A DNA stretch of 13,390 bases from CAZVCG01 sp964626265 (GCA_964626265.1 CAZVCG010000045.1:1-13390); one strand, 5' to 3'; positions 6,399-12,545 are shown, counted from the first letter of the stretch. The notes: generated by a model not told the origin, from the letters alone. Made by a program: numbers and translations.

Positions 6399-6767
6399 AT
6401 GATTCAAATGGAAAGCGTCCTCGATGTCGCGGACAACAGCGGAGCCAAAAAGGTTCTGTGCGTTAAGGTTCTGGGCGGCTCCAAGCGCAAGACGGCCGGC
6501 ATCGGCGACATTATCGTCGTCTCGATCCAGGACGCCATTCCCCGCGGCAAGGTCAAAAAGGGCGACGTGCACAAGGCGGTCATTGTCCGCCAAAAGTTCG
6601 GCCTGAAGCGCGACGACGGCTCGGCGATCCGTTTCGATACGAACGCGGCGGTGCTGATCAACAAGGACAAGGAGCCCATCGGCACCCGTATCTTTGGCCC
6701 CGTCACGCGCGAACTGCGCAACCTCGGGTTTATGAAAATCATCTCCCTGGCTGAGGAGGTGCTCTAA
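6399..6767 (+). CDS. rplN: 50S ribosomal protein L14
   Basis: L14 lies on the subunit interface of the 50S particle, where it meets 16S rRNA in bridge B8. The 122-residue product is the exact family length. Segments include MIQMESVLDVADNSGAKKVL, the signature KRKTAGIGDIIVVSIQDAIP and GSAIRFDTNAAVLINKDKEP. It is the first gene of the spc operon. Its stop TAA overlaps the rplX start as TAATG, so the two are translationally coupled. Confidence 0.98.
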   Translation: MIQMESVLDVADNSGAKKVLCVKVLGGSKRKTAGIGDIIVVSIQDAIPRGKVKKGDVHKAVIVRQKFGLKRDDGSAIRFDTNAAVLINKDKEPIGTRIFGPVTRELRNLGFMKIISLAEEVL

Positions 6768-7087
6768 TGGCGACTAAAATGAAAATCAAAAAGAACGATA
6801 CCGTGATCGTGCTCACGGGAAAGGACAAGGGCAAGACCGGCATGGTCAAGGCCGTGTACCCGAAGGACAACAAGGTGATCGTCGTCGGCGTGAACCGCGT
6901 GATGCGTCACACGAAGCCGTCGCAAACCGACCCGCAGGGCGGTCGCAAGATGATCGAGGCTCCGATCCACGTGTCGAACGTCGCCTTGATCGATCCCAAG
7001 GACAATAAGGCGACCCGCGTCGGCTACAAAACGGTCAAAGGCGCAAAGGTGCGCTACGCCAAGCGCTCCGGCGATGTGATTGATTAA
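6767..7087 (+). CDS. rplX: 50S ribosomal protein L24
   Basis: L24 is one of the two initiators of large-subunit assembly. The 106-residue product carries the KOW motif at about residues 10-30 (VIVLTGKDKGKTGMVKAVYP) and the alphaproteobacterial segments APIHVSNVALIDPKDNKATR and YAKRSGDVID. The start overlaps the rplN stop by one base and is served by a near-perfect ribosome binding site GAGGAGGT (6753-6760). Confidence 0.98.
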   Translation: MATKMKIKKNDTVIVLTGKDKGKTGMVKAVYPKDNKVIVVGVNRVMRHTKPSQTDPQGGRKMIEAPIHVSNVALIDPKDNKATRVGYKTVKGAKVRYAKRSGDVID

Positions 7088-7101
7088 GGAAGAGAGAAGC
7101 C

Positions 7102-7683
7102 ATGACGGCAAGAGCAAAAGACAAATACGTTCCGCGTCTCGAACAGCACTATAAGGATGTATTGCTGCCCGAACTGATGAAGAAGCACGGTTATAAAAAC
7201 CGCCTTCAGGCGCCGCGCCTCGACAAGATCGTCATCAACATGGGCGTTGGCGAAGCGGTGAACGACAGCAAAAAGACCAAGAACGCCGCCGAGCAATTGG
7301 CGCTGATCGCCGGTCAAAAGCCGATCATCACCAAGGCTCGCAAGGCTATCGCGACGTTCAAGCTGCGCGGCGGCCTCGGCATCGGCTGCAAGGTCACCTT
7401 GCGCCGCGAAAAGATGTACGAGTTTCTCGACCGCCTTATCAACATCGCCTTACCCCGCGTGCGCGATTTTCGCGGCGTTTCCGCGAAAAGCTTCGATGGC
7501 CGCGGCAATTACGCCATGGGACTGAAAGAACAGATCGTGTTTCCGGAAATCGACTTCGATAAAATCGACGAAATCCGGGGCATGGATATCGTGATCTGCA
7601 CAACCGCGAATACGGACGAGGAAGCGCGCGATTTGCTGCGAGGCTTCAACATGCCGTTCCAGGCCGAAAAGGGAGCGAACTAA
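7102..7683 (+). CDS. rplE: 50S ribosomal protein L5
   Basis: L5 binds 5S rRNA and contacts the P-site tRNA. The product is 193 residues, slightly longer than the usual 179-187. Recognisable segments are LDKIVINMGVGEAVNDSKK, the signature AGQKPIITKARKAIATFKLR, LPRVRDFRGVSAKSFDGRGN and FPEIDFDKIDEIRGMDIVI. The ATG at 7102 is preceded by AAGGAAGAGAGAAG. In E. coli the S8 repressor site lies at the start of this gene; I could not confirm such a structure by eye here. Confidence 0.98.
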   Translation: MTARAKDKYVPRLEQHYKDVLLPELMKKHGYKNRLQAPRLDKIVINMGVGEAVNDSKKTKNAAEQLALIAGQKPIITKARKAIATFKLRGGLGIGCKVTLRREKMYEFLDRLINIALPRVRDFRGVSAKSFDGRGNYAMGLKEQIVFPEIDFDKIDEIRGMDIVICTTANTDEEARDLLRGFNMPFQAEKGAN

Positions 7684-7684
7684 T

Positions 7685-7990
7685 ATGGCCAAAACACCGA
7701 TGATCGAAAAAAACGAACGCCGCCGCCGCATGGTCAAGCAAAAGGAGGCGACGCGCAAGGCGCTCAAGGCCCTCATCATGAACAAGGAAACGGCCATGGA
7801 AGACCGCTTTGCCGCCGTGATGAAGCTGGCCAAGATGCCGCGCAACTCCGCCAAGGTTCGTATCCGCAACCGTTGCGAGGTCACGGGCCGCCCACGGGCT
7901 TACTATCGCAAGTTTAAAATGTCGCGCATCGCGCTGCGCGAACTGGCCTCAAGCGGCCAGATCCCGGGCGTGATCAAGTCGAGCTGGTAA
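7685..7990 (+). CDS. rpsN: 30S ribosomal protein S14 (zinc-free type)
   Basis: S14 is a head protein of the 30S subunit near the A site. The 101-residue product is the long form: it has a single cysteine (in RNRCEVTGRPR) and lacks the CxxC pairs of the short zinc-binding form, as is usual in proteobacteria. The C-terminal signature is KFKMSRIALRELASSGQIPG followed by VIKSSW. The ATG lies one base after the rplE stop, with GGGAG upstream inside rplE. Confidence 0.98.
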   Translation: MAKTPMIEKNERRRRMVKQKEATRKALKALIMNKETAMEDRFAAVMKLAKMPRNSAKVRIRNRCEVTGRPRAYYRKFKMSRIALRELASSGQIPGVIKSSW

Positions 7991-8004
7991 AGGAGAAGAT
8001 CCGA

Positions 8005-8403
8005 ATGTCTCACACCGATCCTATTGGCGATATGCTCACACGCATCCGTAACGGTCAGATGGCTCGCATTGCTGTGGTCGAGTGCCCGTCATCCAGACAC
8101 CGCAAAGACGTGCTGGACGTGATGAAGCGCGAAGGGTACATCCGCGGCTATAGCGAATCCCAAAAGGGCAAAGGCCAGATGATGCTGGCCATTGAACTGA
8201 AATACCATGATGGCGAGGGAGCCATCAAAAAGATCGACCGCGTGTCGAAGCCCGGACGCCGCGTTTACGCGAGCATCAAGGATTTCGGCCGCGTGTTCAA
8301 CGGGCTCGGCATTTCGATCCTCTCGACGCCGCGCGGCGTGCTTTCGGACAACGAAGCCCGTGCGCAAAACGTCGGCGGCGAAGTTCTCTGCCGGATTTTC
8401 TAA
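8005..8403 (+). CDS. rpsH: 30S ribosomal protein S8
   Basis: S8 binds 16S rRNA in the central domain and in E. coli is the repressor of the spc operon. The 132-residue product is the normal length. It opens with SHTDPIGDMLTRIRNGQMA and ends with the family signature GLGISILSTPRGVLSDNEAR followed by NVGGEVLCRIF. The ATG at 8005 follows a strong ribosome binding site AAAGGAGAAG. Confidence 0.98.
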   Translation: MSHTDPIGDMLTRIRNGQMARIAVVECPSSRHRKDVLDVMKREGYIRGYSESQKGKGQMMLAIELKYHDGEGAIKKIDRVSKPGRRVYASIKDFGRVFNGLGISILSTPRGVLSDNEARAQNVGGEVLCRIF

Positions 8404-8421
8404 AGATTTTGAGGTTAGGTC

Positions 8422-8955
8422 ATGTCACGAGTAGGTAAACATCCGGTCGCATTGCCCCAAGGCGTTACAGCCGAGGTCAAGGGACACACCGTCGCGGTGA
8501 AGGGCAAGCTGGGCTCGCTCAGCATGGCGTTTCCGTCCGAAGTCGACGTCAAGGTCGAAGACGGCAAGGTTGTCACGGCTCCGGCGAACGACACCCAGCG
8601 CGCCCGCATGATGTGGGGCACGGTGCGCAACAGCATCAACAACATGGTGAAGGGCGTTACCGAGGGCTTCAAGATCACGCTGGAAATCGAAGGCGTCGGT
8701 TTCCGCGCGGCGATGCAGGGCAAGGATCTGGTTATGCAGCTCGGTTTCAGCCACGAGGTCAAGTTCCACGTGCCGGAAGGCATCACCATCAAGGCCGAAA
8801 AGCCGACCGTGATTTCGGTGTCGGGCTTCGATCGCCAAAAGGTCGGGCAAGTCGCGGCGGAGATCCGCGGGCTGAAAAAGCCGGAACCCTACAAGGGCAA
8901 GGGCATCAAATATCAGGGCGAAAAGATCCGCCGCAAGGAAGGGAAGAAGAAGTAA
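8422..8955 (+). CDS. rplF: 50S ribosomal protein L6
   Basis: L6 is a two-domain protein near the factor-binding site of the 50S subunit. The 177-residue product is the usual length. The N-terminal MSRVGKHPVALPQGVTAEVK and the signature KKPEPYKGKGIKYQGEKIRR near the C-terminus identify it. The ATG at 8422 is 18 bases after rpsH, preceded by GAGGTTAGGTC. The gap downstream (8956-9106, 151 bases) holds the second copy of the long repeat element. Confidence 0.98.
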   Translation: MSRVGKHPVALPQGVTAEVKGHTVAVKGKLGSLSMAFPSEVDVKVEDGKVVTAPANDTQRARMMWGTVRNSINNMVKGVTEGFKITLEIEGVGFRAAMQGKDLVMQLGFSHEVKFHVPEGITIKAEKPTVISVSGFDRQKVGQVAAEIRGLKKPEPYKGKGIKYQGEKIRRKEGKKK

Positions 8956-8960
8956 CACGG

Positions 8961-9075
8961 TGTCATCCCCGCGTAGGCGGGGATCCAGCGGCGAGCGTCC
9001 GCGAGCCACATGACTCATAAGCCGCATAGACATGCGGCACTGGATTCCCGCTTTCGCGGGAATGACGCAAAAGGG
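8961..9075. repeat. Long palindromic repeat element, copy B (about 110 bp)
   Basis: This is a close copy of the element at 471-586, in the same orientation. Its ends (8960-8988 against 9040-9068) are inverted repeats with five differences. The outer hairpins are CCCCGCGTAGGCGGGG and CCCGCTTTCGCGGG, and the inner stem is GCCGCAT (9021-9027) with ATGCGGC (9032-9038). The following AAAAGGG (9069-9075) is also shared. Compared with copy A, substitutions are concentrated in the left arm and the middle. It lies between the rplF stop and the rplR ribosome binding site and disrupts neither. Confidence 0.85.
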
Positions 9076-9106
9076 AAAGACAGGAAGTTAAACAGAAGGT
9101 AAGAAC

Positions 9107-9469
9107 ATGCTAACCGCAAAAGAACTTCACGCGCGCCGCAAGACGCGGACGCGTTATCAGATCAAGCGCAAGGCCGTTGGTCGTCCGCGTCTGTCGGTGT
9201 TTCGCTCGGGCGGGCACATCTACGCGCAAGTGATCGACGATGCGCAGGGCAAGACTCTGGCCGCCGCTTCGACGCTCGACGCCGAACTGAAGAAAAAGCT
9301 TAAAACCGGAGCGAACAAGGACGCCGCCGTGGCCGTAGGCAAAGCCGTGGCCGAAAAGGCGAAAAAAGCCGGAATCACCAAGGTCGTGTTCGATCGCGGC
9401 GGTTATGTTTATACAGGCCGCGTCAAGGCTTTGGCCGAGGCCGCGCGCGAAGCAGGTCTGGATTTTTAA
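9107..9469 (+). CDS. rplR: 50S ribosomal protein L18
   Basis: L18 binds 5S rRNA together with L5. The 120-residue product has the family segments RRKTRTRYQIKRKAVGRPRL, SVFRSGGHIYAQVIDDAQGK and the C-terminal VVFDRGGYVYTGRVKALAEA. The ATG at 9107 follows AGAAGGTAAGAAC. Upstream lies repeat copy B, so any transcript passes through that structured RNA. Confidence 0.98.
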   Translation: MLTAKELHARRKTRTRYQIKRKAVGRPRLSVFRSGGHIYAQVIDDAQGKTLAAASTLDAELKKKLKTGANKDAAVAVGKAVAEKAKKAGITKVVFDRGGYVYTGRVKALAEAAREAGLDF

Positions 9470-9494
9470 AGTTAAACGATAAGGAAGCTCAAGT

Positions 9495-10064
9495 ATGGCT
9501 AAACCCAAAAAGTCCGAAAGCAACGAAAACAAGGAAGAGCGCGAAGGCTCCGATCTGATCGAAAAGCTCGTCGGCATCAATCGCGTGGCCAAGGTTGTGA
9601 AAGGCGGCAAGCGTTTCGCGATGGCGGCTCTGGTCGTGATCGGCGACGGCAAAGGCCGCGTCGGCATCGGAACGGGCAAGGCGCGCGAAGTTCCCGAAGC
9701 GATCAAAAAGGCGACCGACGCCGCCAAGCGCAAGATGCGCCGCATTCCGCTGCGCGAAGGCCGTACGCTGCACCACGACGTGCGCGGCACGTACGGCGCG
9801 GGCAAGGTCGTGTTGCGCGCGGCGCCTGCCGGTACCGGCATCATCGCCGGCGGCCCGATGCGCGCGGTGTTCGAAGCCTTGGGCATTCAGGACGTCGTGG
9901 CGAAATCGGTCGGCACGTCGAACCCGCACAACATGATCAAGGCGACGTTTGACGCTTTGGACAAGGTGGCGAGCCCGCGTTCGGTCGCCATGCGCCGCGG
10001 CAAGAAGGTCAGCGACATTCTCGGCAAGAAGCAGAGCGAGCACGCTGAAGAGGCGAAGGGATAA
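9495..10064 (+). CDS. rpsE: 30S ribosomal protein S5
   Basis: S5 works with S4 in decoding accuracy and with S3 at mRNA entry. The 189-residue product has a charged N-terminal extension (residues 1-20, rich in K, S and E), then the dsRBD-like N-terminal domain with KLVGINRVAKVVKGGKRFAM and GDGKGRVGIGTGKAREVPEA. The C-terminal domain has GIIAGGPMRAVFEALGIQDV and GTSNPHNMIKATFDAL. The ATG at 9495 follows AAGGAAG. A REP-like hairpin starts two bases after the stop codon. Confidence 0.98.
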   Translation: MAKPKKSESNENKEEREGSDLIEKLVGINRVAKVVKGGKRFAMAALVVIGDGKGRVGIGTGKAREVPEAIKKATDAAKRKMRRIPLREGRTLHHDVRGTYGAGKVVLRAAPAGTGIIAGGPMRAVFEALGIQDVVAKSVGTSNPHNMIKATFDALDKVASPRSVAMRRGKKVSDILGKKQSEHAEEAKG

Positions 10065-10065
10065 A

Positions 10066-10090
10066 GGTAGCGCGGGGTTGCATCCCCGCG
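10066..10090 (+). repeat. GTAG-headed REP-like hairpin after rpsE
   Basis: GGTAG is followed by a perfect 7-bp stem, CGCGGGG (10071-10077) with CCCCGCG (10084-10090), and a loop TTGCAT. It differs by one base in the loop from the copies at 5811 and 11173. Only TTTT follows, so termination, if any, would be weak. It sits between rpsE and the rpmD ribosome binding site. Confidence 0.85.
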
Positions 10091-10115
10091 TTTTCATGGA
10101 TTAGAGGATCGGAAT

Positions 10116-10328
10116 ATGGCAAAGGCGGAAACGAAAAAAACGGCAAGCGGCAAGAAGATCGTTGTCGTTCAGACGGGAAGCGTGACATGCGTCAAGCCGG
10201 GAATGCGCGAAACGCTTGCGGGTTTGGGCCTTGGCAAGCCGCGCCGCCGTAAGGAACTGGTGGACAGCCCTGCCGTGCGCGGCATGATCCGCAAGGTGCG
10301 CCATTTGGTGAAGGTTGAAGGGGAATAG
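10116..10328 (+). CDS. rpmD: 50S ribosomal protein L30
   Basis: L30 is a small surface protein of the 50S subunit. The 70-residue product is about 10 longer than usual because of a basic N-terminus (MAKAETKKTASGKK). The core shows KIVVVQTGSVTC, then ETLAGLGLGKPRRRKELVDS and the family ending PAVRGMIRKVRHLVKVEGE. The ATG at 10116 follows AGAGGATCGGAAT. Three bases after its stop an orphan gene begins, where rplO would be expected. Confidence 0.96.
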   Translation: MAKAETKKTASGKKIVVVQTGSVTCVKPGMRETLAGLGLGKPRRRKELVDSPAVRGMIRKVRHLVKVEGE

Positions 10329-10331
10329 AGG

Positions 10332-10619
10332 ATGTCGACCACGGGGAGATGGCGGGAAGCAGCTCTTTTTATCTGGCGTAACGATCCTAATAGTGAGGTG
10401 AGAAGAGATTTTCTTGATTTAGCAAGGGCTGTTGGGGGAAAACCGTATGTTATCCCTACACAACGCGGCATAGAGATTCTTTTTTCGGATATGTTCGTTG
10501 CGGATCAATTTTCAGAAATGCTCAAAAAGCGGTTGCCGGGTTATGGATATGATGAAGGTGCCTACTGGATGAACAGTTATAAAGCCGTCATAGAGATTAA
10601 GGGATTGTCTTTTGGTTAG
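10332..10619 (+). CDS. Orphan 95-residue protein inserted between rpmD and rplO
   Basis: I do not recognise this protein; it is not a known member of the spc operon. It has a tryptophan-containing N-terminus (GRWREAALFIWRND), a helical region at about residues 21-34 (SEVRRDFLDLARAVG), a probable strand pair at 38-51 (PYVIPTQRGIEILF), a helix at 54-67 (MFVADQFSEMLKKR) and an aromatic segment (YGYDEGAYWMNSY) ending in a hydrophobic strand. No signal peptide or membrane segment is visible, so it is probably cytosolic with an alpha/beta fold. The ATG lies three bases after the rpmD stop, with AAGGGGAA (10318-10325) and GAGG as ribosome binding sequence, implying coupling. Sampled rows have about 43% GC against about 60% around it, and its codons are not those of highly expressed genes. 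It is likely a horizontal insertion. A GTAG-headed hairpin follows directly. Confidence 0.75.
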   Translation: MSTTGRWREAALFIWRNDPNSEVRRDFLDLARAVGGKPYVIPTQRGIEILFSDMFVADQFSEMLKKRLPGYGYDEGAYWMNSYKAVIEIKGLSFG

Positions 10620-10627
10620 AAGGAACA

Positions 10628-10649
10628 GGTAGCCAACAAGTTGTTGGCA
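10628..10649 (+). repeat. GTAG-headed hairpin with a different stem
   Basis: GGTAG is followed by GCCAACA (10632-10638), loop AGT, and TGTTGGC (10642-10648), a perfect 7-bp stem. It has the GTAG head and size of the other REP-like units but an unrelated, AT-richer stem, so it may be a second REP class. It lies nine bases after the orphan gene stop and just before the rplO ribosome binding site AGAGGAGAAG. Confidence 0.7.
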
Positions 10650-10665
10650 TAGAGGAGAAGAAACA

Positions 10666-11148
10666 ATGAAACTCAACGATCTGCGTGATAACAAAGGCGC
10701 CCGCAAGAAATCCAAAAGCCTCGGACGCGGCATCGGCTCCGGCAAGGGCAAGACCTGCGGACGCGGCGTCAAGGGCCAAAAGGCCCGCACGGGCGTGTCG
10801 ATCCGCGGCTTTGAAGGCGGCCAGATGCCGATTCACCGCCGCTTGCCGAAACGCGGCTTCAATCCGTTGAACCCGAAGGATTACGCCGAACTGAATCTCG
10901 GCCGTCTGCAGGAAGCGATCGACGCCGGACGCGTGGACGCGAAAAAGCCGATCACCGAAGACATGCTGATGAAGTCAGGTATCTGCGCGCGCGCGCGCGA
11001 TGGCATCCGTTTGCTCGCCAAGGGAGAACTAAAGGCTAAAGTCGAACTAACGGTTGCCGGAGCTTCGGCGTCGGCCATCGCCGCCGTCGAAAAGGCGGGC
11101 GGCAAGGTCACGCTCACGGCCAAGAAAGAAGAGCCGAAAGCGGCGTAA
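10666..11148 (+). CDS. rplO: 50S ribosomal protein L15
   Basis: L15 is a late-assembly protein with a long extended N-terminal tail threading into 23S rRNA. The 160-residue product has the tail segment RKKSKSLGRGIGSGKGKTCG, then RGFEGGQMPIHRRLPKRGFN, and the C-terminal domain with VAGASASAIAAVEKAGGKVT. The ATG at 10666 follows a strong AGAGGAGAAG. This is the last ribosomal gene: in most bacteria secY follows, but here a terminator-like hairpin and accessory genes follow. Confidence 0.98.
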   Translation: MKLNDLRDNKGARKKSKSLGRGIGSGKGKTCGRGVKGQKARTGVSIRGFEGGQMPIHRRLPKRGFNPLNPKDYAELNLGRLQEAIDAGRVDAKKPITEDMLMKSGICARARDGIRLLAKGELKAKVELTVAGASASAIAAVEKAGGKVTLTAKKEEPKAA

Positions 11149-11172
11149 TATTTTCTTTTGTTAAAGAAGATT

Positions 11173-11206
11173 GGTAGCACGGGGTTCCATCCCCGCGCTT
11201 TTTTTT
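11173..11206 (+). terminator. Intrinsic terminator built from a GTAG-headed REP-like hairpin
   Basis: GGTAG leads into the stem GCACGGGG (11177-11184) with CCCCGCGC (11191-11198), which pairs at seven of eight positions around the loop TTCCAT, followed by eight T residues (11199-11206). This is a textbook intrinsic terminator 28 bases after the rplO stop. The hairpin is the same repeat family as at 5811 and 10066; only this copy has a long T-run. Confidence 0.85.
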
Positions 11207-11309
11207 GGTCAGGCCAAATTAACCATATTTGCCGCCGTTGTTTTCTTGTTTTAAAAAACAGGGTAACAATGAAATCATCATATTCGGGCTCTGTTGCTGG
11301 GGGAATTCC

Positions 11310-11885
11310 ATGAACGATCAAAAGATGTTGGCCAAACTTCCCAAGGGAACTTTTTTGACGGTTTTAAAGATTGTCGATGGAGACGATCCCACGCTTGCGG
11401 CTGTTTATCGGGAAGACGCCGGATTCGAATTTCATTATGGTTTTCCTCTCCATACCAATGACTGTGGCGCAACACGCGTGACGAAAGATTTCGAGGCAAG
11501 ACGAAAGGCCGATGCCGGCATAAATGAAGATAATGAAAGGTTGCCGCCCGACGAATATGGGCGCGAACGTTTTCGGCAATTGGAGCAAATCGCTGGCGAG
11601 ACGGCGCTATATCAAACCTGGCTTGGCGTGCGAAGAGGTTCGATAAAGCTTGGAGAAATCAAAGATGTTTTCGATTATTTTACGGATACCGGCGATCTTA
11701 AGCCTGAAAGCGCGCCCGAGTTTGATTGGAAGGCTATCGGCATGCGGGTTGCAAAACACCTTCGCCAAGCCGGCAACGAAGCCGCCGATCTGGCTTTACG
11801 GATTATTGTTGCCGACGCTGCCAATGCCGAACGTCCCCTTGCGGTTCGTTCGCATCAACTGGCCATTCCCGAGCTGCGTCGATGA
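11310..11885 (+). CDS. Hypothetical protein, 191 residues
   Basis: I do not recognise this protein. The ATG at 11310 is preceded by GGGGGA (about 11299-11304) and is chosen over an upstream in-frame start at 11229, whose extra 27 residues have no ribosome binding site. The N-terminal part (residues 8-48) looks like beta strands (KGTFLTVLKIVDG, then AAVYREDAGFEFHYGF). The middle (60-98) is highly charged. The C-terminal part (about 115-175) looks helical (EIKDVFDYFTDTGD, then GMRVAKHLRQAGNEAADLAL). There is no signal peptide or membrane segment. It stands alone on the + strand after the terminator, and its end is 34 bases from the convergent vapC end. Function unknown; coding is likely from frame length and start context. 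Confidence 0.65.
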   Translation: MNDQKMLAKLPKGTFLTVLKIVDGDDPTLAAVYREDAGFEFHYGFPLHTNDCGATRVTKDFEARRKADAGINEDNERLPPDEYGRERFRQLEQIAGETALYQTWLGVRRGSIKLGEIKDVFDYFTDTGDLKPESAPEFDWKAIGMRVAKHLRQAGNEAADLALRIIVADAANAERPLAVRSHQLAIPELRR

Positions 11886-11919
11886 ACATGGCGCGGGCCA
11901 AACCGAAAAGCGCGGCGTT

Positions 11920-12276
11920 TTAATTCGCCAAATGAAGCGCGGTCGCCGCTTCATGCAGTCTTTTATCGAACGTCCACAAAGAGACGCGCGTCAGCATGGC
12001 CGACATGAGCAGATGGATGTCGATATACCCCAAACCTTTTCGTGCAAGTTTGTGATCTTTGATAAACTGCAGGACATCTTCATCGTCGGCGCGGATCGCC
12101 ATCGGCAATTCCTGAAGGAGGGATAGTATTGTCGCGCGGTTTTTCAGGTTGCCGCACGCCAGTTCGCCGATGACGAACATATGACTGACGACGCGGCTTT
12201 CGTTGAGCAGATTTTCCAGTTTTTTCGACCCGTCGCGAAAATGTTCGATCCACACCGATGTATCGACAAGGATCAT
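11920..12276 (-). CDS. vapC: VapC-family toxin, PIN-domain ribonuclease
   Basis: VapC toxins are metal-dependent endoribonucleases of type II toxin-antitoxin systems; known members cut tRNA or rRNA and stop translation. The 118-residue product is the usual size for a single PIN domain. The acidic catalytic set is complete: D5 (in ILVDTSVWIEHF), E38 (in VIGELACGNL), D86 (in GYIDIHLLMSA) and D104 (in LWTFDKRL). The start overlaps the vapB stop as ATGA (12273-12276), so translation is coupled. It faces the + strand hypothetical gene tail to tail. The RNA target cannot be told from the sequence. Confidence 0.93.
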   Translation of the reverse strand: MILVDTSVWIEHFRDGSKKLENLLNESRVVSHMFVIGELACGNLKNRATILSLLQELPMAIRADDEDVLQFIKDHKLARKGLGYIDIHLLMSAMLTRVSLWTFDKRLHEAATALHLAN

Positions 12277-12473
12277 TGATCGCGCCCTGATCGCCGCCGC
12301 GGGACAGGCGTCAGGCTTTTTTCCGTTCCGCCCAGGGCGGCGAGCTTTTTGGCGCTTCTTTCGGCCACAAGCGCTTGCAGCCCCATTCTGACGAGCGAGG
12401 TCTTTTCCGAGACGCCAGTCAGCTTGGCTGCTTTGGCCAGCAAGGCGTCTTCAATGTTAAGAGTCGTCCGCAT
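12273..12473 (-). CDS. vapB: VapB-family antitoxin
   Basis: The 66-residue protein fits the VapB antitoxin family associated with PIN toxins. The N-terminal ribbon-helix-helix region (MRTTLNIEDALLAKAAKLTG followed by VSEKTSLVRMGLQALVAERS) would dimerise and bind operator DNA. The C-terminal part (GGTEKSLTPVPRRRSGRDQ) is the flexible segment that in this family wraps round the toxin; it is more basic than usual. The ATG (complement of 12471-12473) has GGCGGGAA upstream as a modest ribosome binding site. It is the first gene of the two-gene operon, with a palindromic site over its promoter. Confidence 0.9.
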   Translation of the reverse strand: MRTTLNIEDALLAKAAKLTGVSEKTSLVRMGLQALVAERSAKKLAALGGTEKSLTPVPRRRSGRDQ

Positions 12474-12496
12474 GGCATTCCCGCCCCATATGAAGT

Positions 12497-12525
12497 ATGC
12501 ATATTTAATGCATATAAATATGCAT
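12497..12525. promoter_or_regulatory. Palindromic operator of vapBC
   Basis: ATGCATATTTA (12497-12507) and TAAATATGCAT (12515-12525) form a perfect 11-bp inverted repeat with a 7-base spacer that itself contains ATGCAT. It lies 24-52 bases upstream of the vapB start and covers the predicted -10 box. This is the expected place and shape for autoregulation by the VapBC complex. Confidence 0.75.
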
Positions 12526-12545
12526 CAAAAATATGTATGCGTCAA
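12517..12545 (-). promoter_or_regulatory. Predicted vapBC promoter
   Basis: On the - strand, TTGACG (complement of 12540-12545) and CATATT (complement of 12517-12522) are 17 bases apart, a good sigma-70 type fit. The -10 box lies inside the palindromic operator, so repressor binding would block polymerase. Confidence 0.6.

Noticed and set aside
7060..7160. S8-binding regulatory structure at the start of rplE, as in E. coli
   Set aside because: I could not see a convincing match to the S8 site by eye; covariance-model searching would be needed.
10066..10094. Hairpin after rpsE followed by TTTT as a possible terminator
   Set aside because: The T-run is only four bases and essential genes follow in the same unit, so efficient termination is unlikely.
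11882..11923. Thirteen-codon frame overlapping the stop of the 191-residue gene
   Set aside because: It is too short and has no independent evidence; the ATGA overlap can arise by chance.
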